DNA of 12,953 bases from Candidatus Fermentibacterales bacterium (GTDB lineage: Bacteria > Fermentibacterota > Fermentibacteria > Fermentibacterales > JAFGKQ01). Location of the stretch: positions 1 to 12,953 of the forward strand of contig JAFGKQ010000313.1 of NCBI GenBank assembly GCA_016928495.1, written 5' to 3'. Below, piece after piece: positions 6,448 through 11,645 of the stretch. Positions within the stretch are counted from its first letter, which is position 1; the number at the start of each line of letters is the position of its first letter. The translations under genes and the position numbers were made by a program. Below the pieces are notes generated by a model, which was not told where the DNA came from, did not search any database, and was given only the letters and a program-made list of their open reading frames with translations.

Positions 6448-7620
6448 ATGAGGGTCTCGAACAGGATCAGGACCGTCGGCACCCCCCCCATCCCCCGGAT
6501 CATGGAGAGTGCCCGGAAGATCAGGGAGTCGGGCGGGAGTGTCTTCTCGATGGCCCAGGCGGCGCCCTGGTTCGGTCCCCCTCCCGAAGCCCTCGCGCGG
6601 CTCCGTTCGCTGCTCGATGAGCGAGGCACCCATTCCTACACGCCGGACGAAGGCCTGGCATCCGCACGGATGGCGGTGGCCAGGGACTTCGAGGAGCGAC
6701 GCGGGATCGCCCTGGACTCCTCGCGCGAGCTGCACCTCACCTGCGGAGCGAGTCAGGCCTTCCTCAGCGCCCTGATCTCCGTGACGGATCCGGGGGATCC
6801 CGTTGTGCTCCTGGAGCCCTGGTACTTCGATCACGAGTTCGCGATCCGCTACTGCGGCCTCGAGCCGAGGAGCGCCGTGATGGGCGAGAATCCCGGGGGA
6901 TGGGGCTTTCCGAAGAGCCTTGTCGGGGCGGAGCTCGACCGGGGAGCCAGGGCCGTGGTGCTGGTCAACCCCGGGAACCCGACAGGGTGCGTGCTTGACG
7001 AAGGTGAGCTGAGGTGGCTCTGCCGCGCGACCCGGGAGGCGGGGTGCTTCCTGCTGGTCGACGAGACCTACGAGAGGTTCAACTTCACCGGCAGTAGATG
7101 GCATCCCTGGACCGGGCGCGTCGGGGAGAACTCGCACGTCCTGACCTTCGGGAGCTTCTCGAAGAGCCTGGGCGTTCCCGGCTGGAGGATAGGCTACCTC
7201 TTCGGCCACGCGGACATCATGAGCCAGGCCCTGAAGGTACAGGACTCCGCCGTCATATGCCCTCCCGCGCCGGCGCAGATACTCGTGGAGGCCGCGCTGA
7301 CCGGGTGCCCCGGGTGGATAGAGGAGAGATCGCGGGAGGTGCGGGAGAGGCTGGTGGCGTGCAGGTCCGCGGTAGGGCTCGCCAGAGGGCTGGAGTGGCG
7401 GGAGCCCGGAGGCGCGTTCTTCAGCCTCGCCCGGCTCACTTCCGGAGAGCCTTCCGTCGATGCGGCGCACAGACTGCTCGAGACTTACGGGATAGCAGCC
7501 ATTCCGGGTTCAGCGTTCGGGCCCGCCGGAGAGGGCCACCTGAGGCTCAGCTTCGGGTGCCTGTCGGATGAGGAGATGCGCCCGGCTCTCGAGGCCCTGG
7601 CTTCGGCCGATCTCTCCTGA
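6448..7620 (+). CDS. Class I/II PLP-dependent aminotransferase
   Basis: Fold-type I, aspartate-aminotransferase-like enzyme that moves an amino group between an amino acid and a 2-oxo acid using pyridoxal phosphate. At 390 aa from the ATG at 6448 it has the family's usual length. That start has GGAAGG (6433-6438) about 9 bases upstream; an in-frame TTG at 6376 would add 24 unconserved residues. Motifs in order: LTCGASQAFLSAL (cofactor phosphate loop, 97-109), NPGNPTG (174-180), VDETYERF with Asp205 and Tyr208, SFSKSLGVPGWRIGY with the Schiff-base Lys239 and Arg247, and GHLRLSFG with the carboxylate-binding Arg366. No complete biosynthetic pathway lies beside it, so the amino acid substrate is not assignable. 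Its last 74 bases overlap the DUF4416 gene on the other strand. Confidence 0.88.
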   Translation: MRVSNRIRTVGTPPIPRIMESARKIRESGGSVFSMAQAAPWFGPPPEALARLRSLLDERGTHSYTPDEGLASARMAVARDFEERRGIALDSSRELHLTCGASQAFLSALISVTDPGDPVVLLEPWYFDHEFAIRYCGLEPRSAVMGENPGGWGFPKSLVGAELDRGARAVVLVNPGNPTGCVLDEGELRWLCRATREAGCFLLVDETYERFNFTGSRWHPWTGRVGENSHVLTFGSFSKSLGVPGWRIGYLFGHADIMSQALKVQDSAVICPPAPAQILVEAALTGCPGWIEERSREVRERLVACRSAVGLARGLEWREPGGAFFSLARLTSGEPSVDAAHRLLETYGIAAIPGSAFGPAGEGHLRLSFGCLSDEEMRPALEALASADLS

Positions 7621-8161
7621 CCTCCGCCCGCTCGCTCCTGAGGTACTGCTTCAGCAGGGAGCGCGCCCGGACGAAGAAGGCATCGAACCTCCCGTCGCGG
7701 AAGTCGGGGAAGCTGTGGTCCGGGGCAGAGAGGCGGCCATCGGCGTATCTGAGGCAGGTATGGGCCCAGACGCCTTCCCCGAGATAGACCTTGTCGGGGG
7801 CGTACTTGCCCGATGCGAGGACCAGCTTGCCAAGGTCCAGGTAGCCCGGGTCCAGGTTCACCTTTCTCGATCCCTCCCCCGTGCAGAGCCTGCCCTCGAT
7901 GGCTCTGACGGCCAGCTTGAACTCCACGATCAGTGAGGGATCCATCGGCCTGGCAAAGCAGAGCCACCTCCTGACGAGCCCTTCTCCCATCTCCGCCCGG
8001 TAGTAGTCGGAGAGGTCGAACCCGAAGGGAACGCTCTCCAGTGCGATCTCACCGTACAGCTCCTCGAGCATCTCCCTCGCCGTGGAGTGCGCCCGGGCAT
8101 CCGCAGAGATGGAGCTGCACACCCTGAGAGCAACCGTACCCGGAGGAGGGTCCGGGCTCAC
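7547..8161 (-). CDS. DUF4416 family protein
   Basis: Cytoplasmic protein of unknown function, 204 aa from the chosen GTG at 8161. That GTG overlaps the TGA of the upstream NAT-like gene as GTGA, favouring coupled translation; an ATG at 8197 is possible but lies inside the upstream gene. The DUF4416 pattern as I recall it is clear: VPFGFDLSDYYRAEMGEGLVRR (44-65), FKLAVRAIEG, RKVNLDPGYLDLGKLVLASG (99-118), KVYLGEGVWAHTCLRYADG and a SFPDFRDGRFDAFFVRAR segment that normally closes the family. Residues from about 178 on (Arg/Pro-rich) run past this end and lie opposite the aminotransferase 3' end, so they are likely a read-on tail. The N-terminal dozen residues also look unconserved. No catalytic residues are known to me. 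Confidence 0.82.
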   Translation of the reverse strand: MSPDPPPGTVALRVCSSISADARAHSTAREMLEELYGEIALESVPFGFDLSDYYRAEMGEGLVRRWLCFARPMDPSLIVEFKLAVRAIEGRLCTGEGSRKVNLDPGYLDLGKLVLASGKYAPDKVYLGEGVWAHTCLRYADGRLSAPDHSFPDFRDGRFDAFFVRARSLLKQYLRSERAEVRRDRPKPGPREPGASPHPTGTRS

Positions 8162-9057
8162 CGGCCGACCTGCGTCATGGCCCTGAGCCTCCCCCACTCC
8201 TCGTAGGCCCTGGCCGCCAGATGCTCGCTGATGCCGAAAGCCCTGCTGATCTCCCCGGGGTAGTGGTCCCTCAGCTTCCTGTTCTCCCTGTTTGAGCCGC
8301 TGTCGACCCTGAGGTTGTGGTTGTGGGCCGAGAGCCGGCGGTCTCCGGCCATCGAGTTCAGGTGGAGGCTTCTGAGGCCGGATGCATCGAAGGACTGGAG
8401 CCAGCGCTGCGCGAACGATCGGGGAGAGACCGGATCAAGACTCGCATCGTAGCGCCAGGTCGAAGACGCGGCGTCTCCGCTCCGGGTCGAGAGCGTGGCG
8501 GAACGGCCCTCCGCGTCGAAGCTGTAGGTCATCAGCGATCCACCGCAGGCCACCTCCTCTGCGGCCGCTTCGGGACTGACCTTCACGGGCTCGGGAACGA
8601 GGTAGCCCGGGTCCAGAAGGTATCGCGAGCCCTCGTGATGGACGACCAGCGCGCAGTGTATGCCGCTGCCGTGCCGCATGTCGGCAAGAAGCGGGAACAC
8701 CGTGAACCCCAGGTCCGAGAGGATGCTGCCCAGAGCGTTGGTCAGTGAGAAGCAGGTGCCTCCCGAGCCGAGCCCGGCATGGTCCTCCATGACGCGGTCC
8801 GTCAGCCTGAACGGTCCCGGGTCAACGGAGTCCGTCCGCGCAGCGAAGCCGCGCAGAAGCTCCGGTGGAACGCCAGCTCCGCCCCGGATCCAATCCTGAC
8901 CCCTCTCCTCGACGTACCCCGACCTCGAGAGCAGCTTGGTCAGGTTCTCCCAGGGCAGACGTGAGAAGGCGCGCGAGACGTCGCGCAGGACACCGATAGA
9001 TACCCCTCCGGGCCTCAGCCCGTACATGTCGAGGAAGATGCCGGTTCCTCTGGTCAG
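8158..9057 (-). CDS. Arylamine N-acetyltransferase-like protein
   Basis: Cys-His-Asp acyltransferase of the NAT family or its transglutaminase-like relatives, 299 aa from a CTG at 9057. The CTG adds ten residues ending GIFLD to MYGLRPGG, restoring the NAT N-terminal FL-x-R-x-GL pattern; an in-frame TAG lies six codons upstream, with no ATG, GTG or TTG between. AGGGGAG sits 7 bases before the CTG. The first ATG (9027) has no ribosome site. Landmarks: LPWENL (NAT PFENL), SGGTCFSLTNALGSIL with Cys102, GIHCALVV with His134, LLDPGY with Asp149. His-Asp spacing is 15, as in classical NATs, but the stretch before Cys is about 30 residues longer than in Salmonella NAT. NATs acetylate arylamines, hydrazines or amide-forming partners from acyl-CoA; the substrate here is unknown. 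It is coupled to DUF4416 downstream. Confidence 0.8.
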   Translation of the reverse strand: MTRGTGIFLDMYGLRPGGVSIGVLRDVSRAFSRLPWENLTKLLSRSGYVEERGQDWIRGGAGVPPELLRGFAARTDSVDPGPFRLTDRVMEDHAGLGSGGTCFSLTNALGSILSDLGFTVFPLLADMRHGSGIHCALVVHHEGSRYLLDPGYLVPEPVKVSPEAAAEEVACGGSLMTYSFDAEGRSATLSTRSGDAASSTWRYDASLDPVSPRSFAQRWLQSFDASGLRSLHLNSMAGDRRLSAHNHNLRVDSGSNRENRKLRDHYPGEISRAFGISEHLAARAYEEWGRLRAMTQVGR

Positions 9058-9079
9058 ACCGCGACTCCCCTGCTATTCT
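9051..9079 (+). promoter_or_regulatory. Candidate promoter for the radical SAM gene
   Basis: TGGTCA (9051-9056, four of six matches to TTGACA) lies 17 bases before TATTCT (9074-9079), which carries an extended TG two bases upstream (TGCTATTCT). The predicted transcript would start about 40 bases before the TTG start at 9128. On the opposite strand TTGAGT, 17 bases, GAGAAT is a weaker match. This is pattern matching in a GC-rich genome, so the call is tentative. Confidence 0.35.
9065..9071 (-). promoter_or_regulatory. Shine-Dalgarno deciding the CTG start of the NAT-like gene
   Basis: Read on the minus strand this is AGGGGAG, separated by 7 bases from the CTG at 9057-9055. It is the strongest ribosome-site match near this gene, and the only usual-type initiator within reach in the correct frame is that CTG. 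The ATG 30 bases further on lacks any comparable site. Confidence 0.6.
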
Positions 9080-9116
9080 CGAAGGGTCCACCCGACAACT
9101 CAAAGCGTTCCAACGC

Positions 9117-9122
9117 AGGAGA
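9117..9122 (+). promoter_or_regulatory. Shine-Dalgarno deciding the TTG start of the radical SAM gene
   Basis: AGGAGA ends 5 bases before TTG at 9128. This start yields MAPRRYRKLGDTLRTAFG, which matches the family's N terminus. Upstream in-frame starts would add unrelated residues overlapping the divergent gene. Confidence 0.7.
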
Positions 9123-9127
9123 TTCTA

Positions 9128-10090
9128 TTGGCCCCGCGAAGGTACCGCAAGCTCGGTGACACCCTGAGGACTGCTTTCGGCGGGCGGGTCCACAAGGTCG
9201 GTCTCTGGGGAGGCTTCTCCTGCCCGACCAGGGACGGGACCCTGTCCGGACAGGGGTGCGTATTCTGCAACCCGGAGAGCAGCAGGCCGCTCTCGATCAT
9301 CGAGGGGATGAGCCTCCGCGAGCAGCTCGAGGCCGGCATCCGTCGCGTCAGGGAAAGGCTCGATGCCGACCTCTTCATCGCATACCTGATGGACTGCACT
9401 CCCACCTGTGAGGATCCCGTCCGGCTCGAGAGCATGTTCGACGAGATCCTCTCCGACGAGAGGGTCGTCGGCCTCGCTCTTGGGGCGCGCCCGGACAGTC
9501 TTCCGGATCCGGTTCTGGAGCTTCTGCGGAGGACGGTCGGACGGACCTTCCTGTCCGTCGAGATCGGAGTCCAGTCAGCCTCGGAATCGTCGCTGGCATG
9601 GATGAACAGATGCCACGGCAGGGCGGCGGTCGAACGGGCGGCGCAGGCGCTTGCGGGAACCGGAATACTGGCGTCGGCGCACCTCATCCTGGGCCTTCCC
9701 GGCGAGGGCCCGGACGATGTTGCCGGGACTGCCGCTCTCATCGACCGCTGCGGGTTCGGAGCCGTCAAGATCCACAACCTGCAGGTGCTGACGGGCACAC
9801 CTCTCGGGACGCTCTTCGAGCAGGGGCGGTTCACGCCGGTCCCGCTCAGCGAGTACGTGGATCAGGCCGTGCTGATGCTGGAGCATCTCCCCCCCAGGGT
9901 CATCGTCCAGAGGCTGGCGAGCGATGCGCCCCGCCGGCTGATCCTGGGACCGGAGTGGTCGCAGGACAAGCACGCGGTCCGGAGAGCGGTGGAGACTGCG
10001 CTGGAGTCCAGGGGCTCCTGGCAGGGAAAAGCCCTGGGGCACGGCCTCTCGGAGCTCCGGCAGGACCCGGGCCTGGAGGGCTTCTTGTAG
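9128..10090 (+). CDS. Radical SAM protein, YhcC/TIGR01212 family
   Basis: Iron-sulfur enzyme of the YhcC-like (TIGR01212) radical SAM family; its physiological reaction is not established to my knowledge. It is 320 aa from the TTG start at 9128. The [4Fe-4S] motif is C32-x11-C44-x2-C47 in GGFSCPTRDGTLSGQGCVFC, the family's characteristic wide spacing, preceded by FGGRVHKVGLWGG. Downstream come ALGARPDSLPD, VEIGVQSASESSLAWMNRCH (family form ElGLQ...iNRgH), HLILGLPGEGPDD (SAM-binding), VKIHNLQVLTGTPLG and RLASDAPRRLILGPEW with a following DKH. The usual YFQ..TNTY segment reads YLMDCTPTC here, a departure that adds two cysteines. It diverges from the NAT-like gene and ends in a hairpin before asnS. 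Confidence 0.88.
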   Translation: MAPRRYRKLGDTLRTAFGGRVHKVGLWGGFSCPTRDGTLSGQGCVFCNPESSRPLSIIEGMSLREQLEAGIRRVRERLDADLFIAYLMDCTPTCEDPVRLESMFDEILSDERVVGLALGARPDSLPDPVLELLRRTVGRTFLSVEIGVQSASESSLAWMNRCHGRAAVERAAQALAGTGILASAHLILGLPGEGPDDVAGTAALIDRCGFGAVKIHNLQVLTGTPLGTLFEQGRFTPVPLSEYVDQAVLMLEHLPPRVIVQRLASDAPRRLILGPEWSQDKHAVRRAVETALESRGSWQGKALGHGLSELRQDPGLEGFL

Positions 10091-10097
10091 GCCCGGG
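10066..10097 (+). terminator. Hairpin overlapping the radical SAM stop codon, with T-rich tail
   Basis: CCCGGGCCT (10066-10074) pairs perfectly with AGGCCCGGG (10089-10097) around a 14-nt loop, so the stem contains the last two bases of the TAG stop. A T-rich stretch (10103-10131, TTCTTATCTTTG, CTTTT) follows after a short GC spacer. It can act as a terminator for the radical SAM gene or a structured leader for asnS. A third CCCGGGC lies at 10132-10138. Confidence 0.5.
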
Positions 10098-10152
10098 CGG
10101 CGCTTCTTATCTTTGCTTGTCTTTTCCGTTTCCCGGGCACGAAAGGCAGAGC

Positions 10153-11541
10153 ATGATCGAAGGAGTGGAGACCGTCAGGGACGCGCTCAGGGTGGGTGGT
10201 ACCGGCCGCCGCACAACTGTCTGTGGTTGGGTGCGCACCTTCAGGTCGGGCAAGAACGTGGCGTTCGCCTCCATCAACGACGGGTCATGCCACGACAGCT
10301 TGCAGGCGGTCTTCGAGCTCGGCCTGTTCGATCCCGGCGATTTCGAAGGTCTCTGCACGGGAGCGTGCGTCCGCCTGACCGGGGTGCTGACCGACTCCCA
10401 GGGGAGAGAGCAGGACAGGGAGCTCAGGGCGGAGGAGCTCGAGCTGCTAGGCCCGTCGGATTCCGACTATCCGCTCCAGAAGAAGAAGCACAGCAACGAG
10501 TTCCTCAGGACGGTCCCTCACCTGAGAACCAGATCGGCCACCTTCACGGCGGTCTTCAGGATGAGGCACCATCTCGCGACGGCTATACACGATTTCTTCA
10601 GGGACAGAGGGTTCTTCTACGTTCATCCCCCGCTCATCACCTCCAGCGACTGCGAGGGCGCCGGGGAGACCTTCCAGGTCACGACCCTGCCGCTTTCGAG
10701 CGTCCCGCTCCGGGAGAGCGGAGAGGTTGACTACGCCAGTGATTTCTTCAGGCGCAAGGCCTACATGACCGTAAGCGCTCAGCTCGAGGCGGAGCCCTTG
10801 GCCCTGGCTCTGGGCAGGGTGTACACCTTCGGGCCGACCTTCAGAGCGGATCATTCGGACACGAGACTTCACGCAGCCGAGTTCTGGATGATCGAGCCCG
10901 AGATGGCCTTCTTCGATCTCGAGGACGACATGAAGCTCATGGAGGACTGCGTGAGGTTCATCGCATCGAGGCTCGAGGAGCTGTGTCACGCGGAGATCGC
11001 CTTTCTCTCCGAGACGGTCGAGCCGGCTCTGGCTTCGAGATACGATGCGATGCTCCGGAAGAAGTTCTCGAGGATCACCTACTCAGGGGCGATGGAGCTG
11101 CTCGGGTCGGCGCAGGACGGCTTCGAGAGGAAGGTGACCTGGGGTGACGACCTCGGGACGGAGCACGAGAGATACCTGTGCGAAACCGCTTTCGACGGTC
11201 CCGTCTTCGTGACCGACTACCCGGCGACGCTGAAGCCCTTCTACCACCGTCTCAGCGATGACGGCAGGACAGTCGCGTGCGCCGACCTGCTCGCGCCTCA
11301 GGTGGGCGAGATCATCGGCGGCAGCCAGCGTGAGGAGAGGCTCGAGGTGCTTGCCGGGAGGATGGCCGGTGCCGGGATTGACCCGGAGACCTATCGCTGG
11401 TACCTTGAGCTTCGCCGCTGGGGCACTGCGCCCCATTCCGGATTCGGGCTGGGATTCGAGAGGATGCTGATGTACCTCTCGGGGATGAGCAACATCAGAG
11501 ATGTTCTCCCCTTTCCCAGAACCTACGGAAGCATGGTCTGA
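10153..11541 (+). CDS. asnS: Asparaginyl-tRNA synthetase
   Basis: Class IIb aminoacyl-tRNA synthetase that charges tRNA-Asn with asparagine in the cytoplasm. It is 462 aa, normal for bacterial AsnRS. The ATG at 10153 has AAAGG 6 bases upstream; the frame stays open far into the upstream gene but that extension is spurious. The OB-fold anticodon domain is at about 20-100 (VCGWVRTFRSGKNVAF, VRLTGVL). The catalytic domain has YPLQKKKHSNEFLR (106-119), SDCEGAGETFQV (165-176), AYMTVSAQLEAE (AsnRS usually VSGQL), motif 2 FGPTFRADHSDTRLHAAEFWMIEPEMAF (shown in full only as its first and last parts: FGPTFRADHSDTRLH at 226-240 and EFWMIEPEMAF), and motif 3 GFGLGFERMLMYL (430-442) with Arg437, then GMSNIRDVLPFPRTYG. 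The CEGAGE and motif 2 forms indicate AsnRS rather than AspRS. Confidence 0.93.
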   Translation: MIEGVETVRDALRVGGTGRRTTVCGWVRTFRSGKNVAFASINDGSCHDSLQAVFELGLFDPGDFEGLCTGACVRLTGVLTDSQGREQDRELRAEELELLGPSDSDYPLQKKKHSNEFLRTVPHLRTRSATFTAVFRMRHHLATAIHDFFRDRGFFYVHPPLITSSDCEGAGETFQVTTLPLSSVPLRESGEVDYASDFFRRKAYMTVSAQLEAEPLALALGRVYTFGPTFRADHSDTRLHAAEFWMIEPEMAFFDLEDDMKLMEDCVRFIASRLEELCHAEIAFLSETVEPALASRYDAMLRKKFSRITYSGAMELLGSAQDGFERKVTWGDDLGTEHERYLCETAFDGPVFVTDYPATLKPFYHRLSDDGRTVACADLLAPQVGEIIGGSQREERLEVLAGRMAGAGIDPETYRWYLELRRWGTAPHSGFGLGFERMLMYLSGMSNIRDVLPFPRTYGSMV

Positions 11542-11645
11542 CGGAGAGGGTGCGGCACTCGGAGCAGCCATCGCTCGCGGCAGGCCGAGCAACGCGGGCA
11601 CGACCCGCGATCTACCGGCAGCAACAAGGGGAAAGAAGGCACGGG
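11542..11645 (+). other. Intergenic region between asnS and nifJ with a small hairpin
   Basis: CGCGGG (11593-11598) pairs with CCCGCG (11604-11609) around the loop CACGA; there is no T run, so terminator function is doubtful. No convincing -35/-10 pair is seen. AAGAAGG (11633-11639) is the probable ribosome site, 6 bases before the nifJ ATG. The two genes may be co-transcribed or nifJ may have an unrecognised promoter here. Confidence 0.35.

Noticed and set aside
5045-6451. Long open frame on the plus strand (468 codons) across the glycosyltransferase
   Set aside because: It is rich in Arg, Pro and Gly without domain motifs and mirrors the GT4 gene, whose E-x7-E and donor-site motifs are intact on the other strand.
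8162-8197. ATG at 8197 as the DUF4416 start
   Set aside because: It would overlap the NAT-like gene by 40 bases and add unconserved residues, whereas the GTG at 8161 forms a typical GTGA junction. It is kept as an alternative, not excluded.
9598-10152. In-frame extension of asnS far upstream into the radical SAM gene
   Set aside because: The added residues have no family similarity and overlap the YhcC-like coding region in another frame; the ATG at 10153 has its own ribosome site and gives the usual AsnRS length.
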